Under the pieces are notes generated by a model that was given only the letters and a program-made list of their open reading frames with translations, ran no database searches and had not been told where the DNA came from. Shown one piece after another: positions 1 through 14,209 of a DNA stretch of 64,000 bases. A program made the position numbers and the translations under genes. Origin of the DNA: Siphonodentalium dalli (taxonomy: Eukaryota; Mollusca; Scaphopoda; Gadilida; Siphonodentaliidae); NCBI GenBank assembly GCA_032622095.1, contig CP136066.1:103747319-103811318 (forward strand). The letters are read 5' to 3'. Positions within the stretch are counted from its first letter, which is position 1. Each line of letters opens with the position of its first letter.

Positions 1-137
1 TAACAAGTTTGTACATATATATATAATTTGACATATACAACACATGCATTACACTAACACGTGACAGTGTTATTTACTTGCTGGGGTGGGGTGCTGTTAA
101 CCCGGTCTACCATAATTATCTTATTTATCCCTTCTAG

Positions 138-3100
138 GTTGACGAAGGCAAAGTTCCGGCCAACTTTCTTCGGCGAGACGTGGTTACCAACGGCCGGAGA
201 CACATAATATTCGCAACTTCGAGGCAACTAGAACTCGCCAAAGAAGCAGAAGAATGGTACATGGACGGTACATTCTGGGTTAGTGTTATAAAAACGGTTT
301 TCTATAACAGTCATGTTATTATTTTCTTTATCCAAACATTCATTTAAAGTGATGATTCCCGGTCGAAAACAATGAAACTTTTAAATGTTAAACGCAAATT
401 GTTCTGACTCAACAGTCAATACCAATCTCACAGAAACAACAACTGTATCAACGTAATCGAGCAATCTGTATTTAACATTAAACTTATACAATAAGTATGT
501 CCTTTGAGTATGATCTTTCGTTGGATAGTTGTTCGAGTATCTTCTCATTTACGAAGACTCTGCGCATACCATGCGCTGCATTGAAGGCACGTGAGGCCTT
601 TGTTGTCGAAAATATTCATATTTGTTCCAATCACCGTAAACAGAAAAAACATTAAAACGCATACATTTTCGTTCATATATACCATGACCATCGCGTAAAC
701 AGCATGTTATCATAAAGATTTACTATATTTTACCTAAGCAAGAGCCTGATTGTGTTACAGAAGACAACACAATGCTGCTGGCTAATCACACACAAATGGC
801 ATAAACGCTCTTTATTCGTTCCATATCAGGAATTCACCCACAAAGAACGCTCTTTATGTTTACCATCATAATATAAACAAACACCAGAAAAGTAACTTTT
901 TATGCTTTTGTTTACATAACAATGGTAAAAAATATGACAATAACATACTGTTTATGCAATATTTCTTATTTGTATACGGACAAAGTATGTCTACATTTTG
1001 TTGTTCTTTCTGTTTGTGGCGGTTTTTGACGGGTGGAAATATTTTCACAGGATACCCACCACCAAGGCCAACCGTACCTTTAATGTTCCTCATTACAACA
1101 CTAATTTGTCAACAGTCTTGGTACTTGTGTCTGTTAATACAGACCCTTGACAATTTTGAGCGACGATTACTTATTCTACTATTTACATAGCGTTTGTTCT
1201 TGTTTCGACGTTCGTTCGATGGGTAATTGAATTACTTCGAGGAAGACAAGTGTGTCAATCATTGCTTGTATTAGGACATTGATGGTTTTTCATTTGTTTT
1301 ATAATTTATGTTTACATTTCAGACTGTTCGTGCTACGCCGTTCTATCAACTTTGGACGGTACACACATTCATAACGGAAGAGGGCAGCCCAGACAATCTC
1401 AAATTGGTGCCATTATTCTTCTGTTTGATGTCCGGTAAAAAGAAGGTCGCGTACGTTGAGGTAAGGGCGATAATTGGTAATATAATTTGTATACATGTGT
1501 TACTTTTGATTCAATTTAAGACAGTTGTTGTTTCATATAGTAGCTTGTATTGAGCTGTATTTACCCAAAAATATCCTGTATATATAGTGTATGTTTTAAA
1601 ATTTCAAAATGGAAGTGGAAATTTTACAATATTTACCTTCATGTTGAAAGACCCTATCTGATGTACATACGTAACATAATATTTTTTTGGAAACTGCTTC
1701 AGACTTCATAAAGAAGTGAGATGGACAATCATTAATAAAAACTTGCAATTCTAACCCAATTGCGACAAATAATTGGCAATCCTTGTTCTTTATTTATTTG
1801 TTATTATTATTATATATTCTATAATTCACAGGTCCTGAAGGATATATTAGATATTCTTGGTGAAGACGTCAAAGTGAAGGGCGTAGTGGCTGACTTCGAG
1901 CTCGCCCTCTGGCAGGCAGTGAAGGATACACTGCGTGTTCCAGTTCGTGGATGTGTATTTCACTGGGGCCAGGCATTGTCCCGACACCAGAAAGAAATTG
2001 GTTTATCGGTAAGCACGAACATATAACCTACGGTGCTTGGTACAAAGCTTTTACCCCCGTGGTATTTTAAAAGCATTAACATCGAAACTTTAGCGCTTAA
2101 AAACGCTTTGCTTCTATATCTAATAGTATCTCAAAACAATAAGGAAAAATAATATAATACGCATCAAGTGGCAAAATAATTATTGTAATGAAATCATAAA
2201 TATATTCCGAAATGTAAATGTAAATAATTATGTCATTTATGTATAAAATTCTTTCAAAATTCGTGTAGCGGAATCCAATATATACATTTCATATTTTATA
2301 TTTTATCTTTTATTTTATCATTTCTATATATTTCAGGGAAATTATGATGGCAAACGCCAAATCCATCAGCATATCAGACAACTGCATGCTATAGCATATT
2401 TACCGGCAGAGCATATCGTTGTGAGTATAAATATTTATTCTTAACTTATCCCAAATCCAATTGTATATAACAATTTGCCTAAGCGTTAGTTTTCCAATGA
2501 GGGTTGGCAACAATCATAGCTTGACACCCGTAACATGTGCATAATACACATATCTCATTACGCTGAGAATGATATAGCTTCTAATATTAACAATGCTCTA
2601 AAAATGTAATGTTTATCATGGAAGCCTACATATACACACATTATAATCTGACTTTGTTTGTGTCTATGAATCTCAATTGATTGTCTTGATTGTTCCATAT
2701 TCAGATAGTGACATACAGATATAAAAAAAGTATCTATTCCATCTTTCTGACATTTAATGTGGACTGAAATCTAATTTGATGTGAACGTATCCAAAATTTA
2801 ATTAAACATTCAAGTAATAGTACTTTTTTTCTCTTTTCCCCAGGAAATATTCAACCAACTGAGGGAGAACTGCAACAGCGAAAAGGCAGTTATCCTCCAT
2901 AACTATATGGCAGAGACCTGGCTGTTTGGAGAATTACCCATTTCGTCTTGGAGCGTCTTTAAGCAGGCGACCAGGACAAATAACGACGTCGAGGGTAAGA
3001 ATTCTTTAACTGATACAGACTTATATGATTTCAAAACACGCGAATACAGGAATTTGTGAACACACAAAGATTGGAAAGTTTAATACGTTAAGATATGTTC

Positions 3101-3681
3101 ATGACTTGCATTCTCCAATATATCTGTTTGCCTATATAATGCCACATTGTCAAAGGTAAGCATACAGACAGTCACTACTTGTCAACAAGCCATATTTTTG
3201 ACTGAATCCTGAAAAGTTTCCCATAATTATGTTGTGGATAAGGAGTCCATATTACGTCGGGATTTACTGTATATATGTAATGTCACTGATATGTCACAAG
3301 ATTGATTCTATCGATTGATTTCGGTGTTTATTTCTCTATCACAAATAGCAACGATTTTTCGAGCGAAGATGCCATGGCTTAATATGTTTTCAATATTTGT
3401 TCTTTATAGGTTGGCACCGGAGATTAAAATCCAAATCCAAAGGGGCTGCCCTCCAGTTTTACCAACTGAGTGAAATGAGTGATGAGGCTGCCCTCGTCCC
3501 AATCTCATGTGTACTCATGGCCGATGGCAAACTTCGACGATTGCAGCGCAAGCAGGAGCGAACGAAGCAGAGGGATCTATTCGACCTATGGAACAGGTAT
3601 GACAACGAATCCATCGGACCAGAGCAGCTGCTACGCGAGGTTGCCAAGATCAACGGCCCTATGCAACCGTCGGAAAAGTAA
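138..3681 (+). CDS. MULE-type transposase gene, six 3' exons (5' end outside the window)
   Basis: Six exons join in one open frame: 138-278, 1323-1460, 1832-2008, 2337-2420, 2844-2994 and 3410-3681, with TAA at the end. The first four introns are phase 0 and the last is phase 1; all follow GT-AG. The product (about 320 residues visible) matches the MULE/MuDR DDE transposase domain: WYMDGTF carries the first Asp, VVADFELALW the second, RGCVFHW is the conserved Cys-His block, MAETW is the likely Glu region, and TNNDVEGWHRRL is the typical block after the catalytic core. The N-terminal DNA-binding part must lie upstream of the window. Members of this family cut and paste DNA, and some have become host genes. 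No stop or frameshift is seen, so it is either a young element or a domesticated gene. Exon limits are predicted by eye. Confidence 0.82.
585..1079. mobile_element. piggyBac-type MITE in the first visible MULE intron (copy A)
   Basis: A 495-bp non-coding element starts AGGCACGTGAGGCCTT and ends with an imperfect inverted copy. It is flanked by TTGA (581-584) and TTAA (1080-1083). A close relative at 63021-63506 has intact TTAA on both sides, which points to TTAA-specific piggyBac-type transposase. It carries two copies of the word AACGCTCTTTAT (about 803 and 845). Its short open frames are not credible genes. Confidence 0.75.
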
Positions 3682-4959
<1,278 letters not shown>

Positions 4960-4960
<1 letters not shown>

Positions 4961-6720
4961 AAATTAACCCGTGTCCTATAAAACGCCATATGGTTTCTTA
5001 CATAGTTTCCGGAACGAAAGGGTCCTCTTTAGTACAGTAGAGTGACTGCGGTATATTTCTAACATATATTTGTCACAATTGCATAATGCCGAGTGCAACT
5101 ATTCTATCATGGTAAACATAACTATCTTGAACGCTTTGGTGGACTCGTACTGTATATATTGGTGCACAATTTAAACACCACGAATCAATTCATATATATA
5201 ATATAGACTGTCGCCGTTCGTGTGTGACATAAACTCTTTTGAACAACAAAGTCAACTCGTACCCTGAGTCACAAATTTTACAATTTCGTATAATATAAAT
5301 ACATCTTGTTCACTTATCCAAGAACTAAGTCAACTCATATACCCTGAGTCACTTCGAGTTTATCATATTATTGTATGGACAGTTTCGCTTGTTTTGAACA
5401 TATACAGTCGATCTAGTTATCGTAACGCGATTTCTATATATATCGAGTCAACTCGTACCCAGATGATGGGATAGCTGGTTCAATCATTGCAAAGTGTTTA
5501 TAAACTAAGCGAACTTGTACACTGGGGTGGGAGTTTCACTGTGCATGGGGCAAACTGTTTAAGGACGATCGAACGTACGTTTAATTGGCCCAACGACTTT
5601 ACTTCCAAATGATCAGACTGAGTCAACTCGTACCCAAGTCACAATTGCATAATGCCGAGTGCAACTATTCTATCATGGTAAACAAAATTATCTTGAACGC
5701 TTTGGTGGACTCGTACTGTATATATTAGTGCACAATTTTAACACCTCGAGTCAACTCATATATATAATATAGACTGTCGCCGTTCGTGTGTGACAAAAAC
5801 TCTTTTGAACAACAAAGTCAACTCGTACCCTGAGTCACAAATTTTACAATTAGCAGATTCAATCATTGCAAAGTGTTCATAAACTAAGTGAACTTGTACA
5901 CTGGGGCGGAAATTTCACTGTGCATGGGGCAAACTGTTTATGGACGATCGAACGTACGTTTAATTGACCCAACGATTTTACTTCTAAATGATCAGACTGA
6001 GTTAACTCGTACCCAAGTCACAATTGCATAATGCCGAGTGTGACATAAAATCTTTTGAACAACAAAGTCAACTCATGCCCTGAGTCACTTCGAGTTTATC
6101 ATATTATTTTATGGACAGTTTCGCGAATTTTGCACAGAGCTGTAGCCGATCTAGTCATCGTAACGCGATTTCTATATATCGAGTCAACTCGTACCCTGAA
6201 ACACTTTGAGTTTATCATATACCTTATGAGTTTTTATTTATGGGATGTGAACTATCTAGTCATAAACAATCATCGGTTAACCCTCCCTTTGTCCGTTTGA
6301 ATTATGATGTCAGCGGTATATTACCAGCGAGTTTGTTTTTATAGTTAATCCCCATTTGTCCGTTTGAATTATGATGTCAGCGTTATATTATCAGCGAGTA
6401 TAAGACAATAGGTTAATCAGCCGCGATTGTGAATGACGACGGATTAATTTATGGATTGCTGCTTTTCCATTAGCTCATTTTACGTCTGTGTCATTTGACT
6501 TTTATATACCGAGTCATCTCGTACCATGCGCTCTTGGTGTGTTTGGAAGGTCTCTAAGGTGGAAATATGGGTCTGTATCCTAAATAAAATTAGAGGGTAC
6601 GAAATGACTCAGGAGGGTACGAGTTGACTCAGCTGCAGGTTACGAGTTGACTCATAATAGGGTACGAGTTGACTTTTTTCGGAAGGTACGAGTTGGCCAG
6701 GGTACGAAATGACTTGTTCC
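4960..6720. repeat. Repeat block built on GAGTCAACTCGTACC
   Basis: The motif GAGTCAACTCGTACC and close variants recur about ten times in + orientation between 5250 and 6520. It then appears about six times in - orientation (GGGTACGAGTTGACTC and variants) at 6597-6710. Within the block, 5075-5290 is repeated at about 5640-5853, and 5470-5650 at about 5850-6040, as near-identical direct copies. No coding capacity is seen. The opposed arrays make the block look like an element end or a decayed foldback element. Confidence 0.75.
6300..6470. repeat. Dispersed repeat, related to 53930-54110 in opposite orientation
   Basis: The stretch with GATGTCAGCG, TTATCAGCGAGTATAAGACA and GGTTAATCAGCC aligns with the reverse complement of 53930-54110. 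The internal GTCCGTTTGAATTATGATGT segment occurs twice here, about 80 bp apart. No coding content is seen; the family is not recognised. Confidence 0.6.
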
Positions 6721-8610
6721 CCTCCAGGTTTAAACCTGGACTATGTAAACCTCTAGGTCTAAAGCGCCGTGAGTCAGCAAAATCCTTGGTTTAAACCCGA
6801 GACCGCAGGTTTAAGTGACGCATCTCTGGTTTAAACCTGGTCCAGGCAGCCAAGTGGTTTAGCAACAGTGTCTCTGTATTGTCCAGATAATTAATCGCAC
6901 TTTCCTAATGCGGACCGCCTAATTTTATTGATTGCGAAACTCAATAATTACGACAGCGACCATATATTATGATTGGAAAATTATAAGCGAGAAGCACTCA
7001 CACCTGTAAATCGTGTGGGGATAAGTTTTTGTCAATTTAGAATTTTTTTTCGCGTCTTATAATCTTAAACAGGCAACTAAGCGATCTAATTGGGCGGTCC
7101 AGCTAAACCAGCTTTACCGAGGCTAAACTTGAGATGACGAATCCGTCTTTTCTTCATCGCGGTTTAGAATTGTCAAACAATCAGTTAAAGGGTGGAGCTG
7201 TAAATAATCTCGAGTGAGGGCGCGTCTATGTGGCGACTGCCAACTGGTGTTATCATGACACAGTTGATTCATTTGCACGCGAGCTTTGCTCAGATATGGA
7301 CTTGTTTCTTCAATGTGATGTTTACAACTATCTTGTGGTTTTTTGTTTGGCTTGTGCTATCGCAAATATTGGTGTTTTCTACGAATTCATTTGAAGGGTT
7401 CAACGTTTTAATGTTGACACCAAAACGATGCTACTGCATGATCAGATATGTTATACACATAGTTTGCCATCCTAAACTTATATTGCTATATGAGTCAAAT
7501 TTGATAACGTGTTTTAGTGTAGATCATGTCACAAAGCTCAACTCTGGCTACGCCCAGAACTTCCCATAATATTCCACCAGTTCAAAACCTGGGAACTTTT
7601 TGATTTTCTGTATGACGGGAAATTTATGACATTGAAAAAAAGCAACGCATGTAATATTTCTTTATTAAAAGCTGTCCCTCTGCGTGGTTGCCCACTTCCA
7701 ACAGTTAATATGCCGCTTTTGGTGTGCACTCGTAAGCAAATTGTCCTTACTTGACTGACCTCTTGGTCCAGGATTGACTCGATTATGGACCCTTTATTCA
7801 GCGTCAGAGGGACCTGCGACCCCTTTGTGCGATAGGAGATGCGACACCTTTGCGCACATTGTGATCATTTGAACATATTAATTAAAAATGTTTTTAATTA
7901 ATTTAAATTAAAAATTTTGTTTCTTGTTAGATTCAACTCCTTACTCAATTTAACAACACATTTTTTTCATTTTTTTAAAATTAGATTTTACTTATTTTCA
8001 AATTTTTTAAACCTAACACCGTTATACCATCCGAGTCACAACACCTAATTTGATTGAAATCGGTCCAGGGGTATTGGAGAACAGTTACGAACAGACAAAC
8101 GGACATACATATAGAGTTATAGACAGCTCTTATACCCTTTAATATTTACAGATATACGTGTGAATACACCAAATTTGTCTTTGCGGGTAAAGCATCTTGC
8201 GGGAAATATATCACAAAGTGATGAACAGCGCGTGAAACTCGTGTTGAGAGACATGCCCTTTGTCAGATTGATTTAAACCGAGAATGAGATCGGATATTAA
8301 TGGTCCATGAGCGATTATTGTTTCTCAACGAATAAATCCAATGAGCGTACACGCGTTCGCGATAATGTATGACGTGCCATTAACCATTATATCGGCCTGT
8401 CTTTTGGTCCGATTGGTAAGAGGGTAGTTTGACTGCATGGTCATATCACCGAATCGAGTTGTCAATTAGCTGGCAACTGACGGACAAAAAACGCCCCCTT
8501 AGACCCAGTTTGGCTAGACCACAAATGTAGGTTTAAACCAGGTTTGAATTCGGAGAGGTTTAAACCGAAGATGACGAATCCGGCCCACAGGTTTACAAGT
8601 TACAACATTA
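6716..8610. repeat. Region bracketed by clusters of a TTTAAACC palindrome
   Basis: Between 6716 and 6850 the sequence carries several AGGTTTAAACCTGG-like palindromes. Relatives occur at 7100-7135 and again, mostly inverted, at 8490-8600. The phrase GATGACGAATCCG recurs near 7133 and 8570. This may be a decayed element of about 1.9 kb with repeated ends. No convincing gene lies inside. Confidence 0.4.
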
Positions 8611-10660
8611 ATCTAAAGTAATCGCCATCTATCTAACACCATAGTAAAAAAGAAACGACATATGCACGCTCTATATAAGTATTACGTTGAAATAGAGCAA
8701 ATAACTGAGAATTAACGCTCTGTATAGTCTTCTGCTTTGGACTGGACGCACTTTATAAGAACGATTATTCGATTTTTTCAAAACGTGTTTGAGCTTGCTC
8801 TTTTGAAGGTCGATATATGTGTATATGACCACCAGAACCTCCTATACATTGTGCACTTGGGTAAGATCTGGTATAGAAAACATACATACATGTTATGGTG
8901 TCCAAACGGACAAGGTATCTTTAACGTCACGTCGAAAATAGGTACATTACAATTTGAGAAAATAACGCTGCACTCTCTTTGAATTTTTGTCAGCCTAGCA
9001 AAAATTTCAACAACCGTCTCGTATAAAGGTAGTCCAAAATAATTTGATAATAAAGAGCGTTTTCGCTTATGAGCTTATGGTCGTTTTCGATGGATGATTT
9101 TCGAGATACAAGTATCATACGAATAACGTTGATTGCAGGTATATTGCAGTTATTTTTTGCATGGTATAAGCTAAAAACAATTTCAATCGGATCGTGAATT
9201 ATAGCAGCAGCACAAAAAAAAACGAATTAAACAGGACCAACATCAAAGCATTATAGCAGGACCACGTGCCCAAACTTCGGAGTTATCTTCAAGAACGAAA
9301 AGGTGTGGATGCGAACGCCACCTTATCGCTTTCATTTAATTACAAAATTATACAATGGAATGGTATATTATTCATCTGGGGGTGTTCGGGAATATAATCA
9401 GACGGGAGACAGATGAACATATAACACAAATTGAAAATGATTTATATTCATTGTTGTGCACTGGGGAATGTTCGGATAATAAGCTAAATAAACTGGCCGT
9501 AATCTAAACATTTAAATAAGGGAAATATACTCACCAATGAGTATTTATAGTAAAGAAATATTTTAACGTACATGCAGGTTATTCTGGTAAAGTGCAGCAT
9601 CAGGAAAAGGACACCGACTCAGAAGTAGACCCGTACATTGCAGACTAGCTTGAGTTCAACATCATGCAAGCATCAAATTCTTGGCATGCTGGGCCAACCA
9701 ATATATTTCTAGTTTGCGATGTGTCACTTTAGGCGAACCTTTATACGAAATTCGATCGGAAATGCGATAAAAATTGATAAACGTTCAACGCGATATGTAC
9801 ATAGATTAGTTTTTTTTTAAACATTAAGCTTGAGATCTCCCTAAATACGCACACTCAAACACAGACCAACACCGAAATAACAATGTTAGCAGCTGTACTA
9901 ATATGCACTGATTCACCTTAAGTGTCATCTATATATTTAGTGGCCGGTGTCACATTTACCACAGTAGCGATGTCTAAATATAATATTGTATGTAATGTCT
10001 TACTGTGCTGCAGATATGTGACAATTGTCCACGACAGTTACTATTAAATAGCTAAGTATGTCGCTCACCGCTTTACGCACATGGTGAGTCTATCGGGATC
10101 CATTTATCCTTTACTCATAGCAGACGGTTGACTTCTACTCAACATGTCGCGATATGTAGAGGTTATATAAACATGTTGGTTGGATATGGGAATTATCTCA
10201 TGAGTGATGACAAAAATAAAATTATTTCCACAATCCACGAATATTTTTGTCACCACGATTGAGATAATTACCATATCCAACCAAAACGTGTAGATGTTCT
10301 GTTTATTAAATGATCCGCTCAGTTAGCCCATGGCTCAACTCGAAAGAAGAGTAATAAGTTCAAATCTGTATACCAAGCACAGCCATTGGAATGAGCTTGC
10401 ACATATAAAAATAGCTCCACTTTCAGACAAATTGGTTGAGCAATACAGGGGCTGACATGATAGTACGTTTAACAAATACATTTAATTGACCACATATTAA
10501 AATTTTCCCAACCTGAGCACTCAGGGACTTTTAGCACAGTCATTCCATAAAAACAATATAGTACCACCACTCATCGGTCATCCATGTCATCCATTGGCTG
10601 TTTTTACTGTCCAACCCGATAACGCATAAATTTGTTTGTTGGTGGTCTCTCAGAATAACT
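8611..10660. other. Non-coding AT-rich stretch
   Basis: No recognisable coding sequence. It holds the word AACGCTCTTTAT in reverse complement near 9049, weaker variants near 8657 and 8713, and the hairpin at 10172-10288. Confidence 0.45.
10172..10288. repeat. Imperfect hairpin
   Basis: GTTGGTTGGATATGG and AATTATCTCA on the left return inverted at 10261-10282, and GTGATGACAAAAAT pairs with ATTTTTGTCACCAC inside. The whole forms one imperfect stem of about 45 bp per arm. It is probably a MITE remnant. Confidence 0.7.
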
Positions 10661-10663
10661 AGG

Positions 10664-11661
10664 CTATATACTGTCACCAGCATAATTTATTTTCATTTGT
10701 GTTTGTGTATCTATACTGCTCTGTGAAGCTCCAAAGTACACATTCACATTGCCATTGACGACAATTTCTATGAAAACAGAGATCATTATATCCTGTGGTG
10801 CTCGGTTGACCGGAAGGTCCTCATCAAAACATTTTAGACACAGTTGTTGAAGGCGGGAGGCCACTTGTGAGATAATGGAGCTGAAATATTCTTCGATTGT
10901 TCCTCATTTATCTGAGAGTAAATATTTAGACTGTCCATAAATTTGTACAATATGGTTTGGAGGAACTTCTTCATTATTCAATGTCAGCATGAGGTGCTTG
11001 CGTGCACTACATGGTGTCAAATATTTATCACTGTTGATGGTGGTATTGGCAATAATCAATTTCATAACGGAATAAAGCTGATTTATCCCAAGATCATTAT
11101 CATTTTACCAGAGTCCGTGTGTCCACCCATTGTGATTAATAGCCAGGTAGAATGGACTATCTGCAAAGCACATTTCAGTTGATCGTTTTTCAGTAAACAG
11201 TATATGGTCTTAGTGGGTCCATCGACGTTCACTTTGATACTTATGTCTCCCCATCTCAAACTATGACACATTACACCAGTCCTCATGCCGAAGTGGACAA
11301 CACACATAAACCACATCATGGCATCAATCAGAGATCTTGGATTTGATGGCCCTATTGTTCCTTGTTCGTACATTGTTTCGATATCCTTATTCGAAATTGG
11401 GTCCGAAGAACGTGGTTTGTTTCCCTTTCCTTGATATTTCAAAATTTTCCGCATTCTTTTGAGCGTAATTCGAATATTTGAGAATTGAATATCAGTTATA
11501 ATGGACACAGGATAATTTATCATTTTCAAATAACGATCAAACGACGATAGGAATGCGCGCAAACTGCCTGGTTCATATTCAGAACCATCCTTTTTCCTCA
11601 CATAAATCATGAGTTTGCAGAGATGATCACCCAGTTCTCTGGGGGAGGGTGAACTCTAACT
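10664..11661 (-). pseudogene. Crypton-type tyrosine recombinase remnant (DUF3504/KIAA1958-like)
   Basis: The best-preserved part is 11083-11610. In order it reads YVRKKDGSEYEPGSLRAFLS then DRYLK (N-terminal helical domain), GKGNKPRSSDPIS with an MYEQGTIG block, and HFGMRTGVMCHSLRW, which corresponds to the HFGLRG catalytic-Arg region of Crypton-derived recombinases, followed by GPTKT. The frame extends upstream to about 11630 (GDHLCKLM) before a frameshift in the EFTLP-like segment. Downstream it is lost, and an ORF at 10664-10864 may be a shifted C-terminal piece. The enzymes of this family integrate DNA with an Arg-His-Arg-Tyr active site; the C-terminal His and Tyr regions are not intact here. 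It is read as a dead transposon copy. Confidence 0.7.
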
Positions 11662-12410
11662 GACTCGTCTCATCAACTTATGTTAAGAAATTCCATCAGT
11701 AGTTCCATACCATATACTCTGTTTTCCGTTTGGTATTGATACTTTCTTGCTCTGCATTGAAACTTTGAACGCCAGTCGTCAGTGAAATATAAATACAAAC
11801 CGAGAAATGGAAGGTAATCTTCATTTTAGGAACACCCTGCATGTTCAAACACGTGCTGGGTTTGCGTGACATCATTGCCAAGGAAAATATCCTCGAAGGC
11901 CATCGATCCACTATAAATTATCGGAATATGATGCGGAATTTTGTTTTTATTGACAGACGATAACGTAAACAAACGAATAATGAGCGGGAAGTAACTCTAG
12001 TTCAATGTGGCGAAGCGATGTTAACTTATCTAGTACCGAATCACTTTTAATTTTAACGCGGATCTATGCAAGTGAGATAACGATATCCCACTAGACTGAT
12101 AACGGTCTTTATCTGATGAAAGAATACTACTATTTGATAGCTTAGCATATAATAAAGCATTTATTTCACAAGCATGTCGAGCAATCTATAATTATTTGCA
12201 TCGTTGCGCGGAATTTTACTCGATCGAGCATGGGAATCCCAAATATCAACTTGAATGAACTAAATTGATACACGGATTCGCGCACGGGTAGGTCGAGTAG
12301 ATCGAGTGATCTTCTCCTTCACCCAATACAAATGTGCCAACCTACCAAGTGAACAATATAATAACGCGTGTAGATTCAGATCAACCACCCGTGCAGCCTG
12401 TTCTCCCGAA
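11662..12410. other. Stretch without recognisable features
   Basis: Only short unsupported open frames on both strands; no clear repeat structure is visible. Confidence 0.4.
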
Positions 12411-12740
12411 AACCAGCAAATCTGCTTATAATAGAACTTGTCTCAGGTAGATAATCTGCTTAAAACCGCCTCATTTTGAGTCGATAAAATGTGCTGAAAA
12501 TGAGAACATTTTAGTCACATAATCGACTCAAATTGAGGCGATTCTAAGCATATTATGTGCGCGCAGTGACACAAATAACAGGTGTTTTAACTGTGGCCCG
12601 CGCCATAAAACGATATAACCGGTAAGAGTCCATTATCTGCTCATTTCAGAATCAAATAATCACATTAAGTACCTATTTCACGTTTTAAGTCGATTATGTG
12701 TGTATTTCTGCGAGGATATGTTGACACGCGGGTTGATGGA
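12411..12740. repeat. Repeat copy 1 of a pair, with internal inverted structure
   Basis: It begins around AATCTGCTTATAAT and ends at GCGAGGATATGTTG. Internally, TCATTTTGAGTCGATAA pairs with an inverted TCGACTCAAATTGAGG segment. It is a diverged direct copy of 13135-13487. Confidence 0.7.
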
Positions 12741-13134
12741 TCCTGAAGACTCATTGGGCGAGTAACGCGGCGATCGACATACATAAAGATGTCCTGTCCG
12801 ATTTGACATAATTAAAATATGTGTAGGCTTTCTATACCAGAACATATTTAGATCTGACACATGAACCCATTAGGAGGTTTCGGAGGTCATATATCGACTT
12901 TTAAAAGAGGATGTTTTAACACGTTTTAAAAATGTGTCAGCCATGGAACTATTCTTCAATCACATACAAGTGGTAGCTATACATGTATATAAACTTTATA
13001 CATTGTATAAAGAACATAATCCCGAGTTATTTAAGTGGCCATTTAATAGGAGTATAACTGTGTATACTTTATGTTGACCTTTTTCATTTATGGGCATATA
13101 TAGTGATACATAGTTATGTGGGAATATGTGCACA

Positions 13135-13487
13135 TCCGCACATTATCTGCTTATAAAGAACATATTTTAGGTAGATATTCTGTTTACAATCGCCCCACTT
13201 TGAGTCGATAATGTACTGAAAATGAGAGCATTTTAGTCACATTAACGACTCATAATGAGGCGATGTTAAGCAGATTATGAGCGGATAATGACACAAAAAA
13301 GTCAACCCACGACTTTTCAGGTGTTTATTCTTTAACATATGTTTTCGCCGTGACCCGCGCCATAAAACAAGATAACGACTAAGACTCCATTATCTGCTTA
13401 TTTCAGAATCAAATAATCACATTACAGTATATACATAGTTCACATTATAGGTAGATTATGTGCGTATTTGCGCGAGGATATGTTGCC
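13135..13487. repeat. Repeat copy 2 of a pair; borders the LINE reverse-transcriptase fragment
   Basis: Shares with 12411-12740 the segments around AATCTGCTTAT, GAGTCGATAATGT, GACCCGCGCCATAAAAC, TTTCAGAATCAAATAATCAC and the end GCGAGGATATGTTG. The LINE fragment stops exactly beside this end, so this element either inserted there or marks a deletion. Confidence 0.7.
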
Positions 13488-14209
13488 TATTTCACAATTT
13501 GAGTGTTAATGGACAGACTTCCATCGTCGAGTACAGTTTCTGGCGCTTTGATTTGTCAGAATTCACCATTTTGAACAATACACCACGATGCCATGCTTTA
13601 TCGAATGCCTTACTGATGTTGCAAGAAAAGCTTCTAACTTCTTCGGCTGTGTCTAACGAATAGATTATGTCGTTGTAAATTTCAGTTAATTAGTATACAT
13701 GCACGGGATTGTCATTCTGGATAAAGTCTGATTTGTGGTTTGTCAAGAGTCCGTTATTTCGCAAGTGTGATGTCATGTGGTCATGGTCATTTTCGAAAAT
13801 CTTCGATATACAATTGAGGAGAGAAATAGGTACATAATTTGCCACCTGACTTACTCGAAAATAAGAGTTCTGTATTAAATTATTAAATATTTAACGACGT
13901 GGGGAAGCTACAGAAGAAGAGCATGATTTTAGGTACAACATCGTCCGGCCCGGTTGCGCTAGTGACTATAGAAGGGTCAACTGAAGGCTCAATAAACTCC
14001 TGCATCCGAAAAGAAATTGCTAGTTAAAATATAGTCTGTTAAGTAATTGAAGTGCTGGCAGATCCGGAGGATTTGATGTTGAGATGTTGAAATACTTGTC
14101 CGTCGGATCGCTTAGTTATCATGCAGTTCCAAGTTATGATATATTACAGGGATGGGTTGTCTCCGTGATTTTATGAATATCGTTTAGCGTTCTCCACCAT
14201 ATAGCTATA
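13488..14209 (-). pseudogene. Old LINE (host of the insertions): linker and N-terminal reverse transcriptase
   Basis: Read on the minus strand over several frames: IWWRTLNDIHKITETTHP (linker), ATGPDDVVPKIM, the ISLLNCISKIFEN equivalent, LLTNHKSDFIQNDNP, and CNISKAFDKAWHRGVL. The last is reverse-transcriptase motif A with the catalytic Asp replaced by Asn. It ends with LDDGSLSINTQIV near 13490. Several stops and frameshifts are present. It is collinear with the fragments at 14854-15897, 21889-22349 and 25227-25483, which together make one LINE of the CR1/jockey type broken by later insertions. No RT C-terminal half is seen beyond 13487. Confidence 0.75.

Noticed and set aside
12411-13487. CRISPR-like or satellite array
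   Set aside because: Only two long diverged copies with internal inverted structure, no spacer pattern; the context is eukaryotic transposon debris.
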